From contig NZ_VTGX01000006.1 in NCBI RefSeq assembly GCF_009729095.1, positions 62,001 through 126,000 on the forward strand: 64,000 nucleotides of DNA. Direction: 5' to 3'. Both the position numbers and the translations under genes were made by a program. How positions within the stretch are numbered: position 1 is the first letter of the stretch; each line of letters starts with the position of its first letter. Positions 1 through 9,497 of this stretch are shown one piece after another. The notes beneath the pieces were generated by a model, which searched no databases, was not told the DNA's origin, and saw only the letters and a list, made by a program, of their open reading frames with translations. This DNA is from Mycolicibacterium sp. CBMA 247. GTDB taxonomy: Bacteria; Actinomycetota; Actinomycetes; Mycobacteriales; Mycobacteriaceae.

Positions 1-21
1 CTTCGGGATGGAGGAAACCAA

Positions 22-981
22 GTGAGCGACCCTGTGCTCCTGCTCGACGGTGCCAGCATGTGGTTCCGGTCGTATTTCGGTGTGCCGTCCTCGATCAAGG
101 CGCCCGACGGCCGGCCGGTGAACGCGGTGCGCGGATTCCTGGATTCGATCGCCACCCTGGTCACCCGGGAGCGACCGCGCCGGTTGGTGGTGTGCCGCGA
201 CGACGACTGGCGGCCGCAGTGGCGGGTCGATCTGGTGCCGTCGTACAAGGCCCACCGGGTCGAACAGCCCCGGCCTGACGGCATCCCCGACGTCGAGGAG
301 GTTCCCGACGACCTCACGCCCCAGGTCGGCATGATCATGGAGTTGCTCGACGCGTTCGGCATCGCGACGGCCGGGGCACCCGGGTTCGAAGCCGACGACG
401 TGCTCGGCACGCTTGCCACCCGCGAACAGCACGATCCGGTGGTGGTGGTCAGCGGCGATCGTGACCTGCTGCAGCTGGTGCGCGATGAGCCCGCCCCCGC
501 GGTGCGCGTGCTGTACATCGGCCGCGGACTGGCCAAGGCGACGAAGTTCGGTCCGCAGGAAGTCGCCGAGCAGTACGGGGTGCCGATCGACCGGGCCGGG
601 GCGGCCTATGCGGAACTGGCCCTGCTGCGCGGTGACCCGTCCGACGGGCTGCCCGGGGTCGCCGGGATCGGCGAGAAGACGGCGTCCACGCTGCTGGCCA
701 GACACGGCTCGTTGCAGGGTATCCAGGCGGCCGCCGAGGACCCGAAATCCTCGCTGTCCAAAGCACATCGGACCAAACTGCTGACCGCCGTCGACTACAT
801 CGCCGCGGCAGAACCGGTGGTGCGGGTGGCCGTCGACGCCCCTGTGCGCCTGTCCACCACAACCGACGCGTTGCCGCTGGCCGCCGGCGACCCGGCCCGG
901 GTCGCCGAACTGGCCGCGGCCTACGGGGTGACCTCGTCGATCAGCCGGTTGCAGTCGGCCTTGGACCAACTGCCCGGCTGA
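22..981 (+). CDS. 5'-3' exonuclease (PIN/FEN-type, PolI N-domain-like)
   Basis: This 319-residue protein is a stand-alone 5'-nuclease of the DNA polymerase I N-terminal (FEN/PIN) family, expected to remove flaps or RNA primers on DNA in the cytosol. Visible acidic metal-site motifs are LLLDGASMW at the N-terminus, GFEADDVLGTL in the middle and SGDRDLLQL. The run GVAGIGEKTASTLL is the helix-hairpin-helix that grips duplex DNA. The start is a GTG preceded by GGAGGAAA at good spacing. It corresponds by position to the Rv2090 type in M. tuberculosis. It is convergent with the DUF4333 gene, 15 bp apart. Exact substrate is not shown by the sequence. Confidence 0.9.
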   Translation: MSDPVLLLDGASMWFRSYFGVPSSIKAPDGRPVNAVRGFLDSIATLVTRERPRRLVVCRDDDWRPQWRVDLVPSYKAHRVEQPRPDGIPDVEEVPDDLTPQVGMIMELLDAFGIATAGAPGFEADDVLGTLATREQHDPVVVVSGDRDLLQLVRDEPAPAVRVLYIGRGLAKATKFGPQEVAEQYGVPIDRAGAAYAELALLRGDPSDGLPGVAGIGEKTASTLLARHGSLQGIQAAAEDPKSSLSKAHRTKLLTAVDYIAAAEPVVRVAVDAPVRLSTTTDALPLAAGDPARVAELAAAYGVTSSISRLQSALDQLPG

Positions 982-996
982 TCCAGCCCGGTAGGG

Positions 997-1818
997 CTAC
1001 TTGGGTCGACCGACCTCGTACGTGCCCTTGTCGTCCTTGAAGGTCACTGTCACCTTGCGCTTGGTGCCGTCGATGGTGACCTCGCAGTCGAAGGTCGAAT
1101 CCTTCTTGACCGTGGGGTTTTCGCCGTTGTTGCACTTGACACCGGTGACCTTGGTGGCGCCATAGCCGTTGGTCTTGTCGGTCAGGATCTGCTCGACGCC
1201 GCTCTGGGCCTTGTTGATGTCGAGCTTGGTCGTCATCGCCCATCCGGGCAACCAGAACGCGGTCACCGCGAGGATGGCCAGCAACAGAACCAGAAGGCCG
1301 CCGACGATGCCGCCGATCATCGCGAGCGAACGCTTGGAGCCCGCCTCGGCGCCCGGTACACCGTATTGCCCGAACTGTCCGGGAGCGCCGTACTGGCCCG
1401 GCTGAGGGTATTGACCCGGCTGGCCGTACTGCGGGGGTTGACCGGGCTGGCCGAATTGCTGGGGTTGACCGGGTTGGCCGTACTGAGGCTGTTGCCCGTA
1501 GCCGGGCACCTGGCCGTACTGGGGCGCCTGGCCGGGCGGCGGATAGGCTTGCTGGCCGTACTGCTCGGGCGTCGGGTACTGCGGCTGTTGCGGCTGCGAG
1601 TAATCCGGCTGCTGCACTCCTTGTGAAGGCGGCTGGTACGACGGGTACTGCTGCGGCGTGTACGCCGGGGGCTGCCATGCCGGAGCGTGGGTCGTGGGGT
1701 CCTCGGAAGCGGGGGTCGGCGGCTGCCAAGCCTCGGCGCCCGGCGCCTGGTCCCCACCCGGCTCAGGCTGCTGACCGGGCCACTGCTGTCCCTGGTCAGA
1801 TCCCTGCGGTCCGCTCAT
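997..1818 (-). CDS. Pro/Gln/Tyr-rich DUF4333 single-pass membrane protein
   Basis: The first ~150 residues of this 273-residue protein are a low-complexity cytosolic tail with repeated YGQP/QPGQ units rich in Pro, Gln, Tyr and Gly. One strong membrane segment follows at about 165-190 (MIGGIVGGLLVLLLAILAV). The C-terminal domain of ~85 residues is DUF4333, with two cysteines (VKCNN and FDCEV) placed to form an extracytoplasmic disulfide. This is the Rv2091c type. It is the last gene of the paf-tat-helY operon, 38 bp after helY. Function is unknown; other DUF4333 proteins are envelope-exposed, so an envelope role is inference only. Confidence 0.85.
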   Translation of the reverse strand: MSGPQGSDQGQQWPGQQPEPGGDQAPGAEAWQPPTPASEDPTTHAPAWQPPAYTPQQYPSYQPPSQGVQQPDYSQPQQPQYPTPEQYGQQAYPPPGQAPQYGQVPGYGQQPQYGQPGQPQQFGQPGQPPQYGQPGQYPQPGQYGAPGQFGQYGVPGAEAGSKRSLAMIGGIVGGLLVLLLAILAVTAFWLPGWAMTTKLDINKAQSGVEQILTDKTNGYGATKVTGVKCNNGENPTVKKDSTFDCEVTIDGTKRKVTVTFKDDKGTYEVGRPK

Positions 1819-1856
1819 GATTCTCCTTGATCCTGTTCGGTATCGCCTGCCACACC

Positions 1857-4682
1857 TTACCCCGCATCAACAGCAACAACGCCGCGCCGAACGTCGTTGA
1901 CAGCGCGTTTCGCGGTATTGCGCAGGGCGGGAGTGGGTGCGGCATTGCGCACCTGGTCGAGCAGATCGAGCACTTGGCGACACCACCGCACGAAATCGCC
2001 CGCCGATAGTGCCGAGCCCGACCCGTTCACATCGGAGGCCGCCAGCGCGGCGGCCAGATCACCGGTGGTGGCCCACCGATAGACAGCTGTGACGAATCCT
2101 TCGTCGGGTTCGCGGCTCGGGGCCAGGCGGTGGCGCTGCTCGTCGCCACGCAGATCCGCCGAGATCCGCCGGGTCTGGGCCAGCGCCCGGCGCAGACCCG
2201 CGGTGGGAATGTCGACTCCCAGCACACCTCCAGCGGTGTCACCGCGCGACTCGAACAGCACGGCCGAGAGCACCCCGGCCAGTTCCGCCGGTTGCAGACC
2301 GTCCCACATACCGGCACGCAGGCATTCGGCCACCAGCAGGTCGCTCTCGCTGTAGATGCGGGCCAGCAGCCGACCGGCATCGGTGACCTTCAGATCCGAG
2401 CTGCGTTCGCCGTCGTTGTCGCCTTCGATGAACCCGCGCTCGCTGAGCAGCGCCACGATGCGGTCGAACGTGCGGGCCAGCGAGTTCGTGGCCGCGTTCA
2501 CCTTCTGCTGGATCTGGGCGTTGTCGCGTTCGATGCGCAGATAGCGCTCGGCGATCCGGACCTGGGCCTCGCGGTCCGGTAGTCGATGCGCCGGATGGTG
2601 ACGCAATTGGTCACGCAGGCCGGCCAGTTCGGGATCGACATCACGTTCGGGGGCGGCACGCCGGCCCGACCGGGCCGAGGGAACCGACAGTTCGGCCGCC
2701 GCTGACCGCAACGCCGACGCCAGGTCGCGACGCACGCGTGGCTGCCGGTGTTCCACCCGCTTGGGTAACGTCATCGCACCCAGCGGGGCCGAGGCACCCG
2801 AGTAGTCGGCCGACGAAATCCGGCCGGCCCAACGATGTTCGGTCAGCACCAGCGGTCTCGGATCGTCGCTGTCACGTTCGGCGGGCTCCAGCACCACCGC
2901 CAGTCCGCCTCGGCGACCCTGGGTGATGGTGATGATGTCGCCGCGGCGCAGCCCGGCCAACGCGTCGGTGGCGGCCATGCGCCGTTGCAGCCGCGAGGCC
3001 CGCGACTGCGCGCGCTCACGTTCGCCGATCTTGGCCCGCAACCGGGCGTAGTCCAGGACCGGCGGCTCAATCCATGACTCCTCGCGCGAGCGCTCGTCGG
3101 CATCTCCGCCGAGTTCGGCCGCCAGTTCGCCGAGCATCCGCTCACCGCGGGCGATCCCACGCACCAACCCGACCACCGACCGGTCCGCCTGGTACTGGGC
3201 GAAGGACCGCTCCAGCAGTTTGTGCGCCTGTTCGGGCCCCATCTGGGAGACCAGGTTGATGGTCATGTTGTAGCTCGGGGCGAACGAACTGCGCAGCGGG
3301 AAGGTTCGGGTGGAGGCCAGGCCGGCGACCTCGGCGGGTTCGGCGTTGCTGTCGTCGGGCCGCCACAAGACCACGGCGTGGCCTTCGACATCGATGCCGC
3401 GGCGCCCGGCGCGCCCGGTCAGCTGCGTGTACTCCCCCGGCGTCAACGGAACGTGCTGCTCGCCGTTGAACTTCACCAGCCGCTCGAGCACCACGGTGCG
3501 GGCAGGCATGTTGATGCCGAGCGCCAATGTCTCGGTAGCGAAGACCGCCTTCACCAGGCCCGCGGTGAACAGCTCCTCCACGGTGTGCCGGAACACCGGC
3601 AGCATGCCGGCATGGTGGGCGGCCAGGCCACGCAGCAGGCCTTCGCGCCATTGGTGGTAATCCAGCACGATCAGGTCGGATTCGGCCAGGTCGGCACAGC
3701 GCCGGTCGACGATCTCCGCGATCCGGCTGCGCTCCTCGTCGGTGGTGAGCCGCAGCGGCGCACGCAGACACTGCTGGACCGCCGCGTCGCAGCCGGCCCG
3801 CGAGAACACGAAGGTGATGGCCGGCAGCAGCCCCGCCGCATCCAGGGTGGCGATCACGTCGGGGCGGCTGGGCGGCCGGTACAGCTGCGGGCGCCCCCCT
3901 CCCCGTCCCCGGCCGCGTGGTTGCCAGTCGGCCAGCCGGTCGGCCTCACGCCGATGGCTGATGTGGCGCAACAGATCCGGGTCGACCAAGGTTGATGTCG
4001 CCGCCGGGGCGGCTCCGCCAGTGCTTCCGGTGCCCTCGAACAGGTCGAACAGCCGCCTGCCGACGAGCATGTGCTGGGACAGCGGGACGGGCCGGAGCTC
4101 GTCCACCACGACGGTGGTGTCGCCGCGGACGGTCTGGATCCAGCCACCGAACTCCTCGGCATTGCTGACCGTCGCGGACAGGCCGACCAGCAGCACCTCC
4201 TCGGACAGGTGCAGGATGACCTCCTCCCACACCGCACCGCGCATCCGGTCGGCCAGGAAGTGCACCTCGTCCATCACGACGTAGGAAAGTCCTTGCAGTG
4301 CAGGCGAGTTCGCGTACAGCATGTTGCGCAGCACTTCGGTGGTCATCACCACGATGTCGGCGTTACCGTTGATCGACTGGTCGCCGGTGAGCAACCCGAT
4401 CTTGTCCGCGCCGTAGCGAGCCACCAGATCGTTATGTTTCTGGTTGCTCAGCGCCTTGATCGGGGTGGTGTAGAAGCATTTTCCGCCGGCCGCCAGCGCC
4501 AGGTGCACGGCGAACTCGCCGACCACGGTCTTGCCCGCCCCGGTGGGGGCACAGACCAGTACGCCGTGCCCGCCTTCCAGGGCGCGGCACGCGCGCACCT
4601 GGAAGTCGTCGAGAGCGAACGGGTATTCGGTGGTGAACTTGGTCAGTTCACCACCGGTTTGGCCACCAGTCTCAGGTGGCAT
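1857..4682 (-). CDS. helY: DEAD/DEAH-box helicase HelY (Ski2/Mtr4-like)
   Basis: This 941-residue superfamily 2 helicase of the Ski2-like class is probably involved in RNA or DNA unwinding in the cytosol. Walker A APTGAGKT is at residues 45-52, the DEVH box at 138-141, followed by SAT and by the motif VI region TGRAGRRG. The C-terminal half carries the rRNA_proc-arch/DSHCT-like extension of Ski2 proteins. A Gly/Arg-rich insert (RGRGRGGGRP) lies between the two RecA domains. The start overlaps the 3' end of tatC by 11 bp, so translation is probably coupled. It is the Rv2092c equivalent. Physiological substrate is not established from sequence. Confidence 0.93.
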   Translation of the reverse strand: MPPETGGQTGGELTKFTTEYPFALDDFQVRACRALEGGHGVLVCAPTGAGKTVVGEFAVHLALAAGGKCFYTTPIKALSNQKHNDLVARYGADKIGLLTGDQSINGNADIVVMTTEVLRNMLYANSPALQGLSYVVMDEVHFLADRMRGAVWEEVILHLSEEVLLVGLSATVSNAEEFGGWIQTVRGDTTVVVDELRPVPLSQHMLVGRRLFDLFEGTGSTGGAAPAATSTLVDPDLLRHISHRREADRLADWQPRGRGRGGGRPQLYRPPSRPDVIATLDAAGLLPAITFVFSRAGCDAAVQQCLRAPLRLTTDEERSRIAEIVDRRCADLAESDLIVLDYHQWREGLLRGLAAHHAGMLPVFRHTVEELFTAGLVKAVFATETLALGINMPARTVVLERLVKFNGEQHVPLTPGEYTQLTGRAGRRGIDVEGHAVVLWRPDDSNAEPAEVAGLASTRTFPLRSSFAPSYNMTINLVSQMGPEQAHKLLERSFAQYQADRSVVGLVRGIARGERMLGELAAELGGDADERSREESWIEPPVLDYARLRAKIGERERAQSRASRLQRRMAATDALAGLRRGDIITITQGRRGGLAVVLEPAERDSDDPRPLVLTEHRWAGRISSADYSGASAPLGAMTLPKRVEHRQPRVRRDLASALRSAAAELSVPSARSGRRAAPERDVDPELAGLRDQLRHHPAHRLPDREAQVRIAERYLRIERDNAQIQQKVNAATNSLARTFDRIVALLSERGFIEGDNDGERSSDLKVTDAGRLLARIYSESDLLVAECLRAGMWDGLQPAELAGVLSAVLFESRGDTAGGVLGVDIPTAGLRRALAQTRRISADLRGDEQRHRLAPSREPDEGFVTAVYRWATTGDLAAALAASDVNGSGSALSAGDFVRWCRQVLDLLDQVRNAAPTPALRNTAKRAVNDVRRGVVAVDAG

Positions 4683-5628
4683 CGTCGTCGATGTCGATCC
4701 GCCACGGCCCCGAATCCGGCTCGGTCACCGGTTCCGGCCTCCCGACCGGTTCCACCGTCGGGATCGGCGCGGCCTCGTCCTCGGGCAGCTCGAGCGCCTC
4801 GCGCCGGGCCTTGCGCCGGTCGTTGAACCTCGCAATCTGGATGGCGAATTCCAGCAGCAGGCTCAGCGTGCAGGCGAGAGCCAGCATGGTGAACGGATCC
4901 GAGCCCGGGGTGGCGAACGCCGCGAACACGAACAACCCGAAGATCAATCCGCGACGCCAGGCCTTGAGCCGCTCGTAGCTGAGCACCCCCACCAGGTTGA
5001 GCATGATGATCAGCAGCGGGAACTCGAAGCTGATGCCGAACACCAGCAGCAGGTTGATCAGGAATCCGAAGTATTGCTCGCCCGACAGCGCGGTGATCTG
5101 TACGTCACTGCCGACGGTCAGCAGGAAGCCGAGGGCCGTGGCCAGCACCACGTAGGCCAGCAGCGCGCCGGTGATGAACAGCAGGGCGCCGAAGCCGACG
5201 AACGCCACGGCGAAGCGTCGTTCCTTGCGGTACAGGCCCGGGGTGATGAACGCCCACAGCTGGTACAGCCACACCGGGCAGGCCATCACCAGGCCGGCCG
5301 CCAACGCCACCTTGAGGCGCAGCATGAACTGGTCGAACGGGCCGGTCGCCAGCAGCCGGCATTCGCCGTCGGGGGCGATGGTCGCGCGGGCCGAGGCGGG
5401 CAACGAACAGTAGGGGCCGCGCAACCATTCGCCCAGGCTGTGCACACCGAAGAAACCGTGGGTGTACCAGAAGAACCCGAAGATCGTGGTGACAAGGACT
5501 GCTGCCACCGCGATCAGCAGACGGCTGCGCAGCTCGTGCAGGTGGTCGACCAGCGACATCGTGCCGTCGGGGTTGACCCGCGAACGGCGGCGGCGAGGAT
5601 CGAGCTTCTTGATGAATCCGGAGGTCAC
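4672..5628 (-). CDS. tatC: Sec-independent protein translocase TatC
   Basis: TatC is the multispanning core of the twin-arginine translocase, which recognises RR signal peptides and exports folded proteins. The 318-residue protein has the N-terminal hallmark MSLVDHLHELRSRL and six hydrophobic segments spread over about residues 37-250, including the FPLLIIMLNLVGVLSYERL region. The charged, Pro-rich C-terminal tail of about 60 residues is cytosolic and a little longer than usual. It follows tatA with a 76-bp gap, and its end overlaps helY. No tatB is present nearby, as is normal in mycobacteria. Confidence 0.96.
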   Translation of the reverse strand: MTSGFIKKLDPRRRRSRVNPDGTMSLVDHLHELRSRLLIAVAAVLVTTIFGFFWYTHGFFGVHSLGEWLRGPYCSLPASARATIAPDGECRLLATGPFDQFMLRLKVALAAGLVMACPVWLYQLWAFITPGLYRKERRFAVAFVGFGALLFITGALLAYVVLATALGFLLTVGSDVQITALSGEQYFGFLINLLLVFGISFEFPLLIIMLNLVGVLSYERLKAWRRGLIFGLFVFAAFATPGSDPFTMLALACTLSLLLEFAIQIARFNDRRKARREALELPEDEAAPIPTVEPVGRPEPVTEPDSGPWRIDIDDDAT

Positions 5629-5704
5629 GGGCGTGTTCTAGCGGCCTGGTCGTAGACGCGAAACGGCATCGCGGGGCGATGACCGCGATCGGTTGCCGAA
5701 CCGG

Positions 5705-5965
5705 TCAGGCCGTGTGGCGATCCGGGGACTGCTCGGGGGCAGGCGCGTCGACACGCTCGGAGGCAATCGGCTTGGCCGGCGGCGTGCTGTCGGCCGCGGG
5801 ACCCGAAGACCCGGAAGAATCCGACTGCATCTCCTTGATCTCAGACTTGAAGATCCGCATCGACTTACCGAGCGACCGAGCCGCATCCGGCAGCTTCTTG
5901 GCGCCGAAAAGCAGCACGAACACCGCGATGACAATGATCCAGTGCCAGGGTTGTAGACCACCCAA
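5705..5965 (-). CDS. tatA: Twin-arginine translocase subunit TatA
   Basis: This 86-residue protein has the TatA plan: one N-terminal membrane helix (WHWIIVIAVFVLLFGA), the FGAKKLPDAARSLGKSM hinge and amphipathic helix, then a disordered Ser/Pro/Ala-rich tail. TatA oligomers form the translocation-competent assembly with TatC at the cytoplasmic membrane. It lies 30 bp downstream of pafC and 76 bp upstream of tatC in the same operon, the conserved actinobacterial arrangement. Confidence 0.95.
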   Translation of the reverse strand: MGGLQPWHWIIVIAVFVLLFGAKKLPDAARSLGKSMRIFKSEIKEMQSDSSGSSGPAADSTPPAKPIASERVDAPAPEQSPDRHTA

Positions 5966-5995
5966 TTTGGTTACCTCCAGACGTCCGTGCCGAGT

Positions 5996-6988
5996 CTACC
6001 CGTGTGCGCCATCGGCGTCGTAGGCATGCGGCGCCACCGCATCGTAGACGCGCAGAGCCGCTCCGGCCGATTGCTGTACGCGCTGCGCGAGTTGTTGTGG
6101 GGCCAACACCCGCACCGCCGCACCGAACCCGAGGAGGAAGCGCGCCATCCACTCGGGCGAGGCGTAGGTCATCACCGCTTCACACGCCCCGTCGGGCAGC
6201 TCGTTGACGATCCGCAGCGGGTAGTAGTCGAACATCCACGACGCGGAGCGGTCGATCAGCAGGGTTGCCGTCGGCAACGACGGGTCGGCGGTGTCGGGAT
6301 CGAACAGCGAGGTGTCGGTGCCGGCCTGCACCGCCGGAGAGGGCGGCGCCGAGGGATCGTCGAGCAACTCTGCCGCGACGATCCGGTCGAACCGGAACAT
6401 CCGCACCGCCTCGGCACTGCGGCACCATGCCTCCAGATAGCCGTTGTCGCCGATCAGCACCACCCGGATCGGGTCGACGGTGCGCCTGGTCAGCGAATCA
6501 TGGGACGCCGAGTGGTACTCGAGGGTCACCGCGCGGCCGTCGCGCACCGCGGCCCGCACCGCGGCAGCCGCATCGGATTCTTCGGGGACGGTTTCCTCGA
6601 CGGTCGCACGTTGGCTGCCCGCCGCCGATTCGATCTTGGCGATGGCGCTGCGGGCGGCCTCCGGGTCGACCATGCCGGGCACATCGACCAGTGTGCGCAA
6701 CGCGACCAGGATCCCGGTGGCTTCCGTGGACGTCAGGCGCAACGGATGGTCGACACCTGCCGAGAACGTGACCTCGATGGTGTCGCCGACGAAGTCGAAA
6801 TCGATCAGGTCGCCCGGGCTGTAGCCGGGCAAGCCGCACATCCACAGCTGGTTCAGGTCGGCGTCGAGCTGCTTGCCCGACACCCCGAGGGCGGCAGCCG
6901 CCTGCGCCTTCGTCACCTTCGGATTGGCCTGGAAGTACGGGACCATGTTGAGCAGCCGGACCAGCCGGGTCGATACCTGGCTGCTCAT
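5996..6988 (-). CDS. pafC: WYL-domain transcriptional regulator PafC
   Basis: This 330-residue protein has an N-terminal winged helix followed by a WYL domain and a WCX C-terminal extension. In mycobacteria, PafB and PafC form a heterodimer-like activator of the LexA-independent DNA-damage response. The helix-turn-helix sits near residues 20-60 (KVTKAQAAAALGVSGKQL). The WYL fold is in the VTLEYHS...EAWCRSAEAVRMFRFDRI region. The ATG overlaps the pafB stop by 4 bp (ATGA), indicating coupled translation. It is not itself required for pupylation, despite the locus. Confidence 0.93.
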   Translation of the reverse strand: MSSQVSTRLVRLLNMVPYFQANPKVTKAQAAAALGVSGKQLDADLNQLWMCGLPGYSPGDLIDFDFVGDTIEVTFSAGVDHPLRLTSTEATGILVALRTLVDVPGMVDPEAARSAIAKIESAAGSQRATVEETVPEESDAAAAVRAAVRDGRAVTLEYHSASHDSLTRRTVDPIRVVLIGDNGYLEAWCRSAEAVRMFRFDRIVAAELLDDPSAPPSPAVQAGTDTSLFDPDTADPSLPTATLLIDRSASWMFDYYPLRIVNELPDGACEAVMTYASPEWMARFLLGFGAAVRVLAPQQLAQRVQQSAGAALRVYDAVAPHAYDADGAHG

Positions 6989-7977
6989 GATGTGTGCTCC
7001 GCCTGCGCCCGCAACCGACTCACCACATCCTCGCGCAACGACTGGGGATCCAGCGCGACGGCATCGGCGCCGTAACTGGCGATCTCACGGGCCAGCCGGT
7101 CCGACATCCCGATGTCGACGGTGATCTCCTCCCCCGCGCGCCCGCCCAGCGTGCGCGGCGCGATATCGATGGCCTGACGGCGCAGCGCCGTGGCGCGTCC
7201 ACCGGCGATCCACACCCGGGCCTGCTCACCGGTTGGAAGTTCGGCCACCGCACGTCCGACGATCTCGCGCAGATTCACTCCCTCGGGCTTGGCCACCGCG
7301 CCGGCCGGCCCGACGGTGCTCACGTCGGCCTCGATGCGCGACAACCGGAAGGTGCGGGTGTCGTCGCGGCCGCGGTCATGTCCGACCAGATACCACCGGC
7401 CGCGATGGGTGACGACGCCCCATGGCTCGACGGTGCGGCTGGTGTATTCGACGTTGCGCGAGGCCCGATGCCGGAATCGCACGGCATGACCGGAATCGAT
7501 CGCGGACACCAGGATTCGCAACACCTCTTCGGAGCCGCGCAGCCCGGGCAGCGTCGCGGTCGATGCAATGGCCACACCGGCGCCGTCGGCGTCGACGTCC
7601 ACGCCCGCGGCCCGCAGCTTCAACAGCGCCCCCTGCGTCGCGGTGACCAGTTCCGGGGACTGCCACAGCTGCGTGGCCACGGCCACCGCCGCGGCCTCAT
7701 CGGCACTCAGCTGCACCGGCGGCAACGCATACGAATCTCGGTTGATCCGATAGCCCTCGCCTGCGTCGAACTTCGACACCCGGCCGGTCTCCAACGGGAT
7801 GCCGAGATCGCGCAATTCGTTCTTGTCGCGCTCGAACATCCGGGAGAACGCTTCGTCACTGGGACTGTCGGCGTATCCGGCGACGCTGGCGCGGATCTTG
7901 TCGGCAGGCAGAAACGACCGGGTGGACAGCAAGGCGATGACAAGGTTCATCAACCGCTCGACTTTGGATACCGCCAC
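6985..7977 (-). CDS. pafB: WYL-domain transcriptional regulator PafB
   Basis: PafB is the partner of PafC and the first of two tandem 330-residue WYL-domain proteins. The N-terminus (KVERLMNLVIALLSTRSFLPADKIR) is the winged-helix start typical of DeoR-like WYL regulators. The WYL core is visible as GVVTHRGRWYLVGHDRGRDDTRTFRLSRI. The C-terminal WCX domain follows. The gene starts 18 bp downstream of pafA and ends in a 4-bp overlap with pafC. It is known in mycobacteria as part of the PafBC activator of DNA-repair genes. Confidence 0.94.
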   Translation of the reverse strand: MAVSKVERLMNLVIALLSTRSFLPADKIRASVAGYADSPSDEAFSRMFERDKNELRDLGIPLETGRVSKFDAGEGYRINRDSYALPPVQLSADEAAAVAVATQLWQSPELVTATQGALLKLRAAGVDVDADGAGVAIASTATLPGLRGSEEVLRILVSAIDSGHAVRFRHRASRNVEYTSRTVEPWGVVTHRGRWYLVGHDRGRDDTRTFRLSRIEADVSTVGPAGAVAKPEGVNLREIVGRAVAELPTGEQARVWIAGGRATALRRQAIDIAPRTLGGRAGEEITVDIGMSDRLAREIASYGADAVALDPQSLREDVVSRLRAQAEHTS

Positions 7978-7995
7978 GAGATGAAAGCTTAAAGC

Positions 7996-9354
7996 TCACA
8001 TGCTGGCGATCAGGCGCTTGACCCGCTCGTCGACCGATCGGAACGGATCCTTGCACAACACGGTGCGCTGGGCCTGGTCGTTGAGCTTGAGATGCACCCA
8101 GTCCACGGTGAAGTCTCGCCCGGCTTCCTGCGCGGCGCTGATGAACTCGCCGCGCAGCTTGGCCCGCGTGGTCTGCGGCGGCGTATTGACCGCGGCGTCG
8201 ATCTCCTCGTCGGTGGTGATCCGGGCGGCCAGCCCCTTGCGCTGCAACAGGTCGAACACCCCGCGACCACGCTTGATGTCGTGGTAGGCGAGGTCGAGCT
8301 GGCTGATCTTCGGGTCGGACAGCTCCATGTTGTAGCGATCCTGGTAGCGCTGGAACAGCTTGCGCTTGATCACCCAGTCGATCTCGGTGTCGACCTTCGC
8401 AAAATCCTGGCTCTCGACCGCGTCGAGCTGGCGGCCCCACAGATCGACCACCTGCTCGATCTGGGTGCTCGGTTCGCGGGTCTGAAGGTATTCCACGGCG
8501 CGGCTGTAGTACTCCCGCTGAATGTCCAGGGCGCTGGCCTGCCGTCCACCGGCCAGCCGCACCGGACGCCGCCCGGTCAGGTCATGGCTGACCTCACGGA
8601 TGGCCCGGATCGGGTTGTCCAGGGAGAAATCGCGGAACGGGACGCCGGCCTCGATCATCTCCAGCACCAGCGAGGCGGTGCCCACCTTGAGCATGGTGGT
8701 CGACTCGCACATGTTGGAGTCGCCGACGATGACGTGCAGCCGACGGTACTTCTCGGCGTCGGCGTGCGGCTCGTCGCGGGTGTTGATGATTGGCCTGGAT
8801 CGGGTCGTCGCACTCGAGACGCCCTCCCAGATGTGCTCGGCACGCTGGCTCAGGCAGTAGGTGGCGGCCTTCGGGGTCTGCAACACCTTGCCCGCACCGC
8901 AGACGAGCTGTCGGGTGACCAGGAACGGCAGCAGCACGTCGGAGATCCTGGAGAACTCACCGGCCCGCACGATCAGGTAGTTCTCGTGGCACCCGTAGGA
9001 GTTGCCCGCCGAGTCGGTGTTGTTCTTGAACAGGTAGATGTCGCCGCCGATGCCCTCGTCGGCGAGCCGCTGCTCGGCATCGATCAGCAGGTCCTCCAGG
9101 ACGCGCTCGCCGGCGCGGTCGTGGGTGACCAGCTGGGTCAGGTTGTCGCATTCGGCGGTCGCATACTCGGGGTGGCTGCCCACGTCCAGATACAACCGAG
9201 CGCCGTTGCGAAGGAACACGTTGGAACTGCGGCCCCACGACACCACCCGCCGGAACAAATAGCGGGCAACCTCGTCGGGACTGAGCCGGCGATGGCCATG
9301 GAACGTGCAGGTCACACCGAATTCCGTCTCGATGCCCATGATTCGTCGCTGCAC
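7996..9354 (-). CDS. pafA: Pup--protein ligase PafA
   Basis: PafA joins the C-terminal glutamate of deamidated Pup to substrate lysines, using ATP, through a glutamine-synthetase-like active site. The protein begins with RRIMGIETEFGV, where the Glu residues of the ATP/Mg site lie. YLDVGSHPEYAT carries the catalytic Asp, and FKNNTDSAGNSYGCHENYL and NTRDEPHADAEKYRRLHV follow. I chose the GTG at 9354 because it gives exactly 452 residues, the length of the M. tuberculosis enzyme. An upstream ATG at 9408 would add 18 residues of unconserved sequence. It is the first gene of the pafABC-tatAC-helY run. Confidence 0.96.
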   Translation of the reverse strand: MQRRIMGIETEFGVTCTFHGHRRLSPDEVARYLFRRVVSWGRSSNVFLRNGARLYLDVGSHPEYATAECDNLTQLVTHDRAGERVLEDLLIDAEQRLADEGIGGDIYLFKNNTDSAGNSYGCHENYLIVRAGEFSRISDVLLPFLVTRQLVCGAGKVLQTPKAATYCLSQRAEHIWEGVSSATTRSRPIINTRDEPHADAEKYRRLHVIVGDSNMCESTTMLKVGTASLVLEMIEAGVPFRDFSLDNPIRAIREVSHDLTGRRPVRLAGGRQASALDIQREYYSRAVEYLQTREPSTQIEQVVDLWGRQLDAVESQDFAKVDTEIDWVIKRKLFQRYQDRYNMELSDPKISQLDLAYHDIKRGRGVFDLLQRKGLAARITTDEEIDAAVNTPPQTTRAKLRGEFISAAQEAGRDFTVDWVHLKLNDQAQRTVLCKDPFRSVDERVKRLIASM

Positions 9355-9497
9355 GCTATCGAGCTTACGGGGTGGTTCACGGTAACGGTGGGCAAGCACG
9401 GCCATCATGTTCGCGGCGCCGCCATCCGGGACTTTTGACCCTGGTCAGCGGCCATCACAGGCATAAAGTTGGAGTGGAGTCGCACGAAGGAGTGGCC

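Noticed and set aside
1366..1626. Repeat-like plus-strand frame with short leucine-rich repeats.
   Set aside because: It is the complement of the YGQP-type low-complexity tail of the DUF4333 protein, not a gene or CRISPR array.
8092..9438. A 448-codon open frame opposite pafA.
   Set aside because: It is a shadow of pafA; PafA motifs are all present on the other strand.
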